Assembly: GCA_039029455.1 (NCBI GenBank)
Contig: JBCCGE010000006.1
Location: 7,397 to 71,396 of the forward strand
Source of the DNA: JBCCGE01 sp039029455
Lineage (GTDB): Bacteria > Pseudomonadota > Gammaproteobacteria > Arenicellales > Poriferihabitantaceae
DNA length: 64,000 nucleotides
Direction: 5' to 3'
Shown: in pieces, positions 45,138-52,631 of the stretch
Position numbering within the stretch: position 1 is the first letter of the stretch
Layout of the letters: each line of letters opens with the position of its first letter
The notes under the pieces: model-generated
What the model saw: the letters and a program-made list of their open reading frames with translations, nothing else
Databases searched by the model: none
Told to the model about the DNA's origin: nothing
Program-made: the position numbers and the translations under genes

Positions 45138-46076
45138 CTATTGGGTGACATCGATGGATAACTCACTGACCGGACGTTTCTCAGTCAGCAGACCGGCGGA
45201 CAATAAAAAAGATTCCATTTCTGAATATCGGCCGTGATCGAATGCTGCAGGGCGTAATGCAAATCGCGGCAATGTGTCGCGCCAGGCACGCTTGTTCAAT
45301 TCATCCTGAAGCTCGGTCGATGTGGATGAGAATATCTCCCAGCTTTGTTGGGGCCGGTTGACAATGAACTGAGTTGCTTTTTCTGTCGCCGCCAAGAACC
45401 GCGCGATTTTGCTCCGGTCCATAGAGTCCGTATTGGCGACGTAAATCAATTCATCATAGGCGGGCAACCCTTCTTCTTCGAGATAAAAGCATTTGCCCGC
45501 AACGCCCTCAATGTCCATTTGATTCAGTTCAAAATTCCGGAACGCTCCAATAACTGCATCGACCTGGCGCGACATTAGCGACGGCGACAGTGACCAGTTA
45601 ACGTTCACAAGCTCAATGTCATCAAACCGAATCCCATGGGGCTGAAGAATTGCCGTCAGCAGCGCTTCTTCGACACCCGCAACGGAAAAGCCAACTTTTT
45701 TGCCCCGGAGGTCACCTACGCTTTTGATTGGCCCGTCTTCCAGCACCAAAAGACAGTTCAACGGTGTCGCAACCAGAGTGCCCACCCGGATCAATGGCAG
45801 TCCCTCGGCAACCTGAAGATGCAGTTGCGGTTGATAGGACACTGCGAGATCGGCCTTGCCGGCAGCTACCAGTTTGGGCGGGTCCGCCGGATCTGCCGGC
45901 GGTATGATCTCGACTTCAAGGCCCTGCTCGGCAAAGTACCCGTTTTCTTCGGCGATAATGATTGGACCGTGATCAGGATTAATAAACCAGTCAAGAATCA
46001 GGGTCAGCTTATCAGCGCCCCAGACAGTCGGTGAGACCGCCATCAAAAATATGATCAGAAATTTGTTCATGGACAT
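45138..46076 (-). CDS. thiY: Thiamine-precursor ABC transporter substrate-binding protein, ThiY-like
   Basis: A 312-residue exported binding protein of the NMT1/ThiY family, signal peptide cleaved about SPTVWG-AD. LDWFINPDHGPIIIAEENGYF is the family opening, the pyrimidine-binding Trp and His lie in it, and KADLAVSYQPQLHLQVAEG is conserved. It probably captures formylaminopyrimidine or hydroxymethylpyrimidine for ThiZ/ThiX. Located between thiE (2 bp) and tenA (4 bp). Confidence 0.93.
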   Translation of the reverse strand: MSMNKFLIIFLMAVSPTVWGADKLTLILDWFINPDHGPIIIAEENGYFAEQGLEVEIIPPADPADPPKLVAAGKADLAVSYQPQLHLQVAEGLPLIRVGTLVATPLNCLLVLEDGPIKSVGDLRGKKVGFSVAGVEEALLTAILQPHGIRFDDIELVNVNWSLSPSLMSRQVDAVIGAFRNFELNQMDIEGVAGKCFYLEEEGLPAYDELIYVANTDSMDRSKIARFLAATEKATQFIVNRPQQSWEIFSSTSTELQDELNKRAWRDTLPRFALRPAAFDHGRYSEMESFLLSAGLLTEKRPVSELSIDVTQ

Positions 46077-46078
46077 GT

Positions 46079-46705
46079 TCAGTGGTAATTTGAATCTCTA
46101 AAGGGTTGAGTAATTTCGATCCAGCGACGAGTCTGCGCCTCCGGATCCGTATTTAGGGTAATATCCGTCACCATGGCAACGCAGTCAGCGCCCGCTTTGA
46201 AAACACCTTCGGCACGTTCGAGATTGAGCCCGCCAATTCCGACCAGCGGGATATCACCGATTTTCTGTTTCCATTCCTGAACGCGTGTGAGACCCTGCGG
46301 CTGCCAGGGCATTTTCTTGAGTATTGTCGGATAGACCGGTCCAAGCGCAATATAGTCCGGTTGAACTGCAAGCGCAGTTTCAAGTTCGTCCTCGCTGTGG
46401 GATGAAATGCCAAGCTGCAATCCAGCCGATCTGATCGCCCCGACATCCGCCACCTCAAGATCTTCCTGGCCAAGGTGAATGAAATCTGCACCCGTCTCTA
46501 TCGCCAGCTGCCAATAGTCGTTTACAACGAGCTGACACTGAAACTGTTGGCAGACTTTGAGGGATTTCAGAATTTCTTCCCGAACGATATCCGCGGACTG
46601 ATCCTTGACCCTCAGCTGAACCAGTTTTATCCCCAGAGGCACAAGCCGCTGCAACCACTCTGCGCTGTCGAGTATGGGATAAAAGGGGTCAAGTCGCGAC
46701 GACAT
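46079..46705 (-). CDS. thiE: Thiamine-phosphate synthase
   Basis: A 208-residue TIM-barrel enzyme that joins HMP pyrophosphate and carboxythiazole phosphate to thiamine monophosphate. Motifs: VQLRVKDQS, VVNDYWQLAIETGADFIHLGQED (Asp/His region), SSHSEDEL, ALGPVYPT and IPLVGIGGLNLERAEGV. It follows thiG by 15 bp. The usual SxHT motif reads SSHS here, a mild variant. Confidence 0.95.
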   Translation of the reverse strand: MSSRLDPFYPILDSAEWLQRLVPLGIKLVQLRVKDQSADIVREEILKSLKVCQQFQCQLVVNDYWQLAIETGADFIHLGQEDLEVADVGAIRSAGLQLGISSHSEDELETALAVQPDYIALGPVYPTILKKMPWQPQGLTRVQEWKQKIGDIPLVGIGGLNLERAEGVFKAGADCVAMVTDITLNTDPEAQTRRWIEITQPFRDSNYH

Positions 46706-46720
46706 ATGAACGATTGTTTT

Positions 46721-47494
46721 TTAGGAAAGGAACGCTTTGCCAAGAACCGGAGTAGATGGCTCAGCCATATCGTTTTGTTCGATAGGGTTGGCAAGGAATG
46801 CAGATCGGCCGGCGGATATTGCTTCAGTAAATGCCTTTGCCATGGATACCGGATCACCGGCCCGTGCGACAGCCGTATTCAGCAATACGGCATCAAACCC
46901 CATTTCCATTGCCTGTGCTGCATGGGACGGACGCCCGATACCGGCATCGACAACCAGTGGAACATCGGGGAAATGAGAACGCAGTGTCCGTAAAGCAAAC
47001 TCGTTATTGATGCCCTGTCCGGAACCGATCGGAGACCCCCAGGGCATCAGTACTTCGCAGCCAATCTGTAACAGCCGATCCGCAACCACAAGATCCTCGG
47101 TTGTGTACGGGAACACCCTGAATCCATCTGCGCACAGTATTCGTGCGGCTTCAACAAGACCAAAGACGTCTGGTTGCAGCGTATCCGGATTGCCGATGAC
47201 CTCAAGCTTGACCCAGTCAGTCTCAAACACCTCGCGTGCCATTTGGGCGGTGGTCACCGCCTCCTTAACCGAGTAACAGGACGCTGTATTGGGCAATACA
47301 CGCACCCCAAGGCGTTTGATCATCTCCCAAAAATGCTGGCCGGCGTTACTGCCACCGGATTCTCGCCGCAGCGATACGGTAATCACGTCGACCTCAGCCG
47401 ATCGGATGGCGTCCTCCAGAATCGTGGGAGACGGATAACGCGCTGTGCCCAGAAGCAATGCGTTTTGGACGTGTTCATTGTAAAACTCCGGCAT
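46721..47494 (-). CDS. thiG: Thiazole synthase
   Basis: A 257-residue TIM-barrel enzyme from ATG 47494, 2 bp after thiS. It makes the thiazole phosphate from deoxyxylulose phosphate, dehydroglycine and ThiS thiocarboxylate. Visible motifs: TARYPSP, SLRRES, LPNTASCYSVKEAV, VKLEVIGN (Schiff-base Lys), LMPWGSPIGSGQG and VVDAGIGRPSHAA. The upstream frame to 47578 lies inside thiS and is rejected. Confidence 0.96.
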   Translation of the reverse strand: MPEFYNEHVQNALLLGTARYPSPTILEDAIRSAEVDVITVSLRRESGGSNAGQHFWEMIKRLGVRVLPNTASCYSVKEAVTTAQMAREVFETDWVKLEVIGNPDTLQPDVFGLVEAARILCADGFRVFPYTTEDLVVADRLLQIGCEVLMPWGSPIGSGQGINNEFALRTLRSHFPDVPLVVDAGIGRPSHAAQAMEMGFDAVLLNTAVARAGDPVSMAKAFTEAISAGRSAFLANPIEQNDMAEPSTPVLGKAFLS

Positions 47495-47495
47495 C

Positions 47496-47696
47496 TCACC
47501 CGCCCTCGATAGGGGAGACCACTTCAACCCGATCCCCGGGTGAAAGCCTGGCGCTCGTCCGAGACTCCCTGTGTACAAAGATTCCGTTCAGAGCCGTTGC
47601 GAGTCGGTCGTGCTCGTAGCCGCAATCCTGCAGCAGGGCAGCGAGATTTTCAGCATCAGTGCTGATTGCTTCACCGTTGAGGTAAAGATCAATCAT
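47496..47696 (-). CDS. thiS: Sulfur carrier protein ThiS
   Basis: A 66-residue ubiquitin-like carrier ending in the required Gly-Gly (PIEGG). The N-terminal LYLNGEAIS and the central LSPGDRVEVVSPIEGG match ThiS. The C-terminus is adenylated by a ThiF-type E1 and charged with sulfur for ThiG. Its start overlaps the thiO stop by 4 bp. Confidence 0.93.
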   Translation of the reverse strand: MIDLYLNGEAISTDAENLAALLQDCGYEHDRLATALNGIFVHRESRTSARLSPGDRVEVVSPIEGG

Positions 47697-48688
47697 GCGA
47701 CGGTCCGGATTTCTTCGCTAATCACAATGTCCGCTACTTCCTGCGCAACCGCCGGACTCAACAAGAACCCGTGACGAAACAATCCATTTGCCCGAATCAG
47801 TCTGCCATCCTTGAAGACAGCGGGCAGATTGTTCGGCAACGCGGGTCTGACATCGACACCAATTTCAACAATCTCCGCCTCTCCGAATGCCGGATGAAGT
47901 GCATAGGCCGCACTCAGCAACTCCAGCATGGACCGAGCTGTAATTCGATCTCGATCCTCGTTCTCGATCATAGTGGCGCCCAGCATGAAACAACCGTCAC
48001 TTCGCGGCACCATGTACATCGGCATTCGCGGATGCAGTAATCGAACCGGACGCGTCAGTGCGATTTCGTCACTTCGAATGATCAACATTTCCCCTTTGAC
48101 ACCGCGCAAATCTGAAATGGAATCTGCAGCTTCAAAGCCGCGACAATCAATAACCCATTTAAACCGGTCTGATTCTGCGAGCGCAGCAGGGTCGACGGGC
48201 GAGACAAAATTTATTTCCGAACCACTCGCCCGGATTTGGTCCGCTAAATCAAAGAGCGCTTCCCTTGGCGATAGATGGGATTCAGATTCGAAAAACAGGG
48301 CCTGTTCAAAACGTCCACCGAGGTCAGCCTCAAGATCACCAATCGCATCACCCTGAAGCCACTGGTAATTCGAAGTTTTTCTCGCAAACTGCCTGAGTTC
48401 GGCCAGATCTCTTCGAGGCGACAACACCAGACTGCCATTTTGGTTCAGAGTTTGGGTTTTAGATGCCCACCAGCTGGCCGCCATTTGCCCCATAGTCACA
48501 ACTTGAGGATCAGCGCTTTCCCGCTCACACCATGGCGCCAGCATTCCACCCGCGAACCATGAGCACGCGTGTTCACCAATCGATTCACCCTGCTCGAATA
48601 AAGTCACATGGATACCCCTGTCGACCAGCTCCGCTGAACAAGTCAGGCCACAGACACCCGCACCGACTACCGCAACGTTCATAGTCAC
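47693..48688 (-). CDS. thiO: Glycine oxidase ThiO
   Basis: An FAD-dependent glycine oxidase of about 331 residues that makes dehydroglycine for the thiazole ring with oxygen, in place of the radical-SAM ThiH. FAD site VAVVGAGVCGLTCSAEL, then CSWFAGGMLAPWCE, VIDCRGFEA, KGEMLIIRS and NGLFRHGFLLSPAV. The start is GTG 48688 overlapping the thiD stop, or ATG 48682 two codons later. ThiO use suggests aerobic thiamine synthesis. Confidence 0.93.
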   Translation of the reverse strand: MTMNVAVVGAGVCGLTCSAELVDRGIHVTLFEQGESIGEHACSWFAGGMLAPWCERESADPQVVTMGQMAASWWASKTQTLNQNGSLVLSPRRDLAELRQFARKTSNYQWLQGDAIGDLEADLGGRFEQALFFESESHLSPREALFDLADQIRASGSEINFVSPVDPAALAESDRFKWVIDCRGFEAADSISDLRGVKGEMLIIRSDEIALTRPVRLLHPRMPMYMVPRSDGCFMLGATMIENEDRDRITARSMLELLSAAYALHPAFGEAEIVEIGVDVRPALPNNLPAVFKDGRLIRANGLFRHGFLLSPAVAQEVADIVISEEIRTVA

Positions 48689-49503
48689 CAGAACGAATGA
48701 AAATGATGCACCGGCCCATGCCCGTGACCGATCTGCAGTTGATCGGAATATTCAATCGCCTTATGCAGATAACTATGGGCATCTGCGATTGAATCTCGCA
48801 ACGACAGTCCTTTAGCCATACCCGCTGCTACCGACGATGACAGCGTGCAGCCGGTGCCGTGTGTGTTTTTTGTGTCGATGCGAGTCGCAGTAAAGGATTC
48901 GCAGCCCTCCGGAGTGACTAACCAGTCGGTGCAGTTTTCATCCGGAGCATGTCCGCCTTTCATCAGCACAGCCCGAGCACCCGCTTCCAGCAAAGCCAGA
49001 CCCTGCTCTTTCGCCTCACTCACATCCCGGGCAGCAACCCCGTCAAGCAGCACGGCGGCTTCCGGCAGATTGGGTGTGATAAGCGTCGCTAGTGGCATCA
49101 GTTGTACCTTGAGCGCGTCCACCGCATTTTGTTCCAAAAGTCGGTCGCCGGACTTGGCCACCATCACCGGATCGAGAACAATGGGACCCTCAAACGTTTC
49201 AAGACTGGATGCCACTGCGTCGATAATGCCGGCGGTCGAAAGCATACCGATTTTTATTGCATCGACCGTCAGATCGTCCAGCACGGCTCGAATCTGGGCC
49301 TCGATCACATCGGTTGGAATACCGTGCACCGCCGTTACAGCGCGGGTATTTTGAGCCGTTACGGCTGTAATGACGCTTGCTCCAAACACGCCCAGAGCAG
49401 AAAACGCTTTCAAATCCGCCTGTATACCGGCCCCTCCGCCACTGTCAGAGCCTGCAATGGTTAAGGCTATTGCAGTTTTTGCTTTTGCATCAGGTTCAGA
49501 CAT
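48685..49503 (-). CDS. thiD: Hydroxymethylpyrimidine (phosphate) kinase
   Basis: A 272-residue ribokinase-fold enzyme from ATG 49503; the longer frame reads through the leader and lacks support. GSDSGGGAGIQADLKAFSALGVFG split over residues 18-40, LDPVMVAKSGD, MKGGHAPDE and the anion hole DTKNTHGTGCTLSSSVA are complete. It phosphorylates HMP and HMP-P before ThiE. First gene of the operon, 165 bp after the TPP riboswitch. Confidence 0.95.
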   Translation of the reverse strand: MSEPDAKAKTAIALTIAGSDSGGGAGIQADLKAFSALGVFGASVITAVTAQNTRAVTAVHGIPTDVIEAQIRAVLDDLTVDAIKIGMLSTAGIIDAVASSLETFEGPIVLDPVMVAKSGDRLLEQNAVDALKVQLMPLATLITPNLPEAAVLLDGVAARDVSEAKEQGLALLEAGARAVLMKGGHAPDENCTDWLVTPEGCESFTATRIDTKNTHGTGCTLSSSVAAGMAKGLSLRDSIADAHSYLHKAIEYSDQLQIGHGHGPVHHFHSFW

Positions 49504-49667
49504 GTTCAGGATCGGGTCAAATTTTTGCGGTTCATCAACGATGCGAGAACGCCCGCAATATTTGGACTTTGAGTCTCGGAATCGAACCGTGCCGGTTTTG
49601 AGATCGGCTGGATTCGGCGCGGATGGTGTTGTCCGAATCCGACCCAGCATGTCACTGGAAGGAATTC

Positions 49668-49748
49668 ACCGTTTCCTTCGCCGGCATTACCCGGAGCAGG
49701 TTCGATGGGTCGACTCGGAGTCTCTCAGCCTGCAGGCACCCCAACGGT
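49668..49748 (-). promoter_or_regulatory. TPP riboswitch (thi box)
   Basis: Read on the minus strand, this has the P1 stem AACCGTT/AACGGT (+ coordinates 49743-49749 and 49668-49673), GGGGTGCC, the CTGAGA pyrimidine-sensor element (49723-49728), GAACCTG (49697-49703) and TAATGCC (49683-49689), the conserved core of thiamine-diphosphate riboswitches. It should repress the thi operon when TPP is high. The rest of the 354-bp gap (49504-49857) is leader, expression platform and the divergent start region of the next gene; nothing else is seen. Confidence 0.95.
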
Positions 49749-49857
49749 TGATTAAGGGTATCAATTCATCCCGCGAATCGCAATGTCACGGCTCCAATGA
49801 GATAGACTACGGCGCCTATCCAACGCGATCCTGCCTCTTCTTTACCCGACTCGGCCA

Positions 49858-50730
49858 GTGAATACAGCCCGGTATGTAGTTTCCTCCAGCAGCGACTTTA
49901 TGGCGCACGGTCTATTCGGTCAAAGTCTGACATGGGCAATGGAGTGCGTTATTGCCATGGAAAAGGCACACATTAAACCTGAAGACGTGCTGTGGAACAT
50001 CGATACCAGAGCGTATGGCAAAGTCATTCCGGGGATTCTGAATCCAAAGTCGACATGGGGAACACCCGACCAGCACGAGACTCCTGTTGAACTCGACCTC
50101 TATGCGTATAAATCCGGATACGGCCACAGATTCGCTCTCGATGAGTCTTCTTTCACACTTGCCCACAATGCATTGCACCGATGGTTCAGATTGTCCGACG
50201 TCTCAATCGGCATGGTACCGGAAGGACTCACCGACGCCTGGCTGGGCGCGCACTATCGAGGCACCGATAAGCAGACGGATACCAACGAAACTGACGCCAC
50301 CAGTATCGATAGCTTTATCGTCTTTATGGAGGACATGTGCCAGCGATTCTCGTTTGAAGGTGTATTTATCTGCTCGGATTCCAGCGCATTTATAGATCAG
50401 ATGGGCGACAGCTTTCACGGTATTCCCGTCATGTCGATAAAACAGGAAAGGTCGAGTGACGAACGATCTTTGCACATGGACCTCATTCCCGATGACGATA
50501 CCAAAAAGTTTGAGATGGCCCTCGTCGCGATGGCAGACACTATCGCGTTATCGCAATGCGGTCACGTGCTGAAATGTTCTTCGGCGCTTTCTGCGTGGGC
50601 GAAAGTGCTGCAACCGAGATGCCAGTTGCATCAGGTGGCTGTCACCCGTCATCCCTGGTTTCCGGTCAGCGTGGTGCCTATGTATCAGCCGGCGTCGGCA
50701 GCGGCCAAAAAAGCTATGGGGCGCTCTTAA
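49858..50730 (+). CDS. Fucosyltransferase-like (GT-B, NodZ/FUT8-type) protein
   Basis: A 290-residue protein with GAHYRGTDK (H-x-R-x-T-D-K), FEGVFICSDSSAFIDQM and ALSQCGHVLKCSSALSAWAKVL. These resemble the nucleotide-sugar-binding half of alpha-1,6-fucosyltransferase/NodZ proteins. It is shorter than FUT8 and the N-terminal half is not familiar. The start is GTG 49858; ATG 49900 is possible, and neither has a strong ribosome site. It is convergent with a GDP-mannose-epimerase-like gene, which fits surface-glycan synthesis. Function remains a hypothesis. Confidence 0.6.
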   Translation: MNTARYVVSSSSDFMAHGLFGQSLTWAMECVIAMEKAHIKPEDVLWNIDTRAYGKVIPGILNPKSTWGTPDQHETPVELDLYAYKSGYGHRFALDESSFTLAHNALHRWFRLSDVSIGMVPEGLTDAWLGAHYRGTDKQTDTNETDATSIDSFIVFMEDMCQRFSFEGVFICSDSSAFIDQMGDSFHGIPVMSIKQERSSDERSLHMDLIPDDDTKKFEMALVAMADTIALSQCGHVLKCSSALSAWAKVLQPRCQLHQVAVTRHPWFPVSVVPMYQPASAAAKKAMGRS

Positions 50731-51723
50731 CTAGTGAGCGGGTTCCATGTTGTCAGCACCAACTTGCTGACGAATCCACTCATAGGTTGGCTTCAAGCCC
50801 TGTTTCAGACTGGCGCTCGGTTTCCAGTTCAGAATGTGTTCTATTCGCACGTTGTCTGAATTCCGCCCTCTCACGCCCTCCGGTCCGGCAACATTTTTGA
50901 TACTGATCTGCTTATTGGCAACTTCTGCAACCAGATCAGCTAATGCATTGATCCGAATCATTTCACTGGAACCAATATTAATAGGTTCTCTATAGTCGGA
51001 ATGCATCAATCGCTGCACGGACTCAACACATTCATCGATATACAAAAAACTCCGGGTCTGCTGACCGTCGCCCCAGATTTCAATCTCACCGCCATCATCA
51101 GCCTGCGCAACTTTTCTGCACATCGCTGCCGGAGCTTTTTCCTTCCCCCCTGTCCATGTGCCCAATGGCCCAAAAATATTGTGGAACCGACCGATGCGCA
51201 CATCAACGTTGTAATTTCGCAAATACGAAGCATACAAACGTTCGCTGAACAGCTTTTCCCATCCATATTCACTATCCGGTTGCGCAGGATATGCAGAGTC
51301 TTCAGAGCAATTCGGGTTGTCAGGGTCTGTCTGGTTGTATTCGGGATAAATGCAGGCAGATGACGCATAAAATATCTTGCCAACACCAACATCTCTCGAA
51401 GTGCTGAGAATATTGAGATTGATCATTGACGAGTTGTGCATTACATCGGCGTCATTTTCACCGGTGAACAAATATCCGGCACCACCCATATCAGCGGCAA
51501 GTTGATAAACCTCATCGAACCCGTTAGCGAGCGCTTTCCTGCAAACACCGGGATCTCTTAAATCGGCCAGGGTAAATTCGTCAGCGGCTGTTTCGCAGAA
51601 CTCTGGTGCTTTCAAATCAATCCCGTGTACCCAGCAACCCTCTGCTTTAAACCGCTCTACGAGATGAGTGCCGATAAACCCGCCTGCACCGCACACAAGC
51701 ACTGTCTTTTTTTTACCCGCCAT
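50731..51723 (-). CDS. NAD-dependent epimerase, GDP-mannose-3,5-epimerase-like
   Basis: A 330-residue extended SDR. NAD motif VCGAGGFIGTHLVERF, ADMGGAGYLFT, FYASSACIYPE, catalytic Tyr and Lys in YGWEKLFSE and RFHNIFGPLGTW match GDP-mannose 3,5-epimerases and close GDP-sugar epimerases. It would make GDP-galactose/gulose-type sugars for glycan synthesis. Its stop is directly adjacent to the convergent fucosyltransferase-like gene. Confidence 0.88.
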   Translation of the reverse strand: MAGKKKTVLVCGAGGFIGTHLVERFKAEGCWVHGIDLKAPEFCETAADEFTLADLRDPGVCRKALANGFDEVYQLAADMGGAGYLFTGENDADVMHNSSMINLNILSTSRDVGVGKIFYASSACIYPEYNQTDPDNPNCSEDSAYPAQPDSEYGWEKLFSERLYASYLRNYNVDVRIGRFHNIFGPLGTWTGGKEKAPAAMCRKVAQADDGGEIEIWGDGQQTRSFLYIDECVESVQRLMHSDYREPINIGSSEMIRINALADLVAEVANKQISIKNVAGPEGVRGRNSDNVRIEHILNWKPSASLKQGLKPTYEWIRQQVGADNMEPAH

Positions 51724-51895
51724 GTATTCAGCTAATTTCTTTTTTAAACGATTTTGATCAGTGAACTATGGTCAATGATTGCTCTGTACACCAACCGCAG
51801 TCTTCTGTTGTGTGGTTTCCGCGAAGCAGGAGCATATCACCGGTACTGGCCCAAATATCAGTTCGAAGCCACGGTTTGGCTACAAGGAAGATTCA

Positions 51896-52051
51896 ATGAA
51901 TAGCTTTCAGATCATCCACGAAAAATGCACGACCTGCAAGTTTATGACACTGATGATTGAATCTGCAGCGGCACGGATATCCAACGGATACGCTGACCAG
52001 AAATGCAGTTTCTATCAGGCTGTTGTCAGTTCAATTGATAGTCGAGGGTAG
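51896..52051 (+). CDS. Possible 51-aa cysteine-containing protein
   Basis: A short frame starting at ATG 51896 behind AAGGAAG at a suitable distance; a longer ATG-less extension to 51779 is less likely. The protein has CTTC near residue 10 and a third Cys near 36. No family recognised. It lies in the otherwise gene-free 51724-52070 region between the epimerase and soxG, in which I see no other feature. Confidence 0.35.
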   Translation: MNSFQIIHEKCTTCKFMTLMIESAAARISNGYADQKCSFYQAVVSSIDSRG

Positions 52052-52070
52052 TAACCCATCCAAAGCGCAG

Positions 52071-52631
52071 TCAAACAATCTCGGCGTCAAACTGTTGCGC
52101 AGTTTCGACGATGATTTCCCACGATGCCAACGCAAAACCTCGCGGGAGCAGCAATTCGTATCCGTGTTGCGAACGCCAGAGCGTCACACCCACATGGTGC
52201 ATGGCGCTTGACGCCGCGCTGCCAACGGGAAACGCGTGCTCTCGCAGATCCAGCGGAAGCAGACGGTTGAGAGTGGCTGCGGCTCGTTCACCGCCGACAC
52301 GAATATGGGTTCGTGAATGAGACAAATCCAGCAGCACGCCCTGCTCCGGTTCCATTTCGTCAATCAGTGTACCAACCAGCAGCCATTTCAAAGGCTCAAT
52401 TCGAAGTACCGTCACTTCGCCACTTTCAGCTGCTTTCCCAGGCCCGGGCGCGGTCTCGATTCCGGCCTGTTGTGCTACCGCTGACGCTACCGACTCAACT
52501 GAATCCGGCCATGCCGCAACCTGCCCCAGCGTGAGCCCGCGTATTTCCTGCAATGTGACGTGTCCGGCGTTCTGGATACCAAAACGACCGGGGTTATAGT
52601 GCCCGTCGAGGGCCGAAGCGCGACTAGCCAT
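52071..52631 (-). CDS. soxG: Sarcosine oxidase gamma subunit
   Basis: A 186-residue small subunit of heterotetrameric sarcosine oxidase, from ATG 52631 that overlaps the soxA stop by 8 bp. Weakly conserved family features include LGQVAAWPDSVESVAS, LRIEPLKWLLVG, LDLSHSRTHIRVGG and the C-terminal HHVGVTLWRSQHGYELLLPRGFALASW region. It is required for the complex rather than catalytic. Last gene of soxB-soxD-soxA-soxG. Confidence 0.9.
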   Translation of the reverse strand: MASRASALDGHYNPGRFGIQNAGHVTLQEIRGLTLGQVAAWPDSVESVASAVAQQAGIETAPGPGKAAESGEVTVLRIEPLKWLLVGTLIDEMEPEQGVLLDLSHSRTHIRVGGERAAATLNRLLPLDLREHAFPVGSAASSAMHHVGVTLWRSQHGYELLLPRGFALASWEIIVETAQQFDAEIV

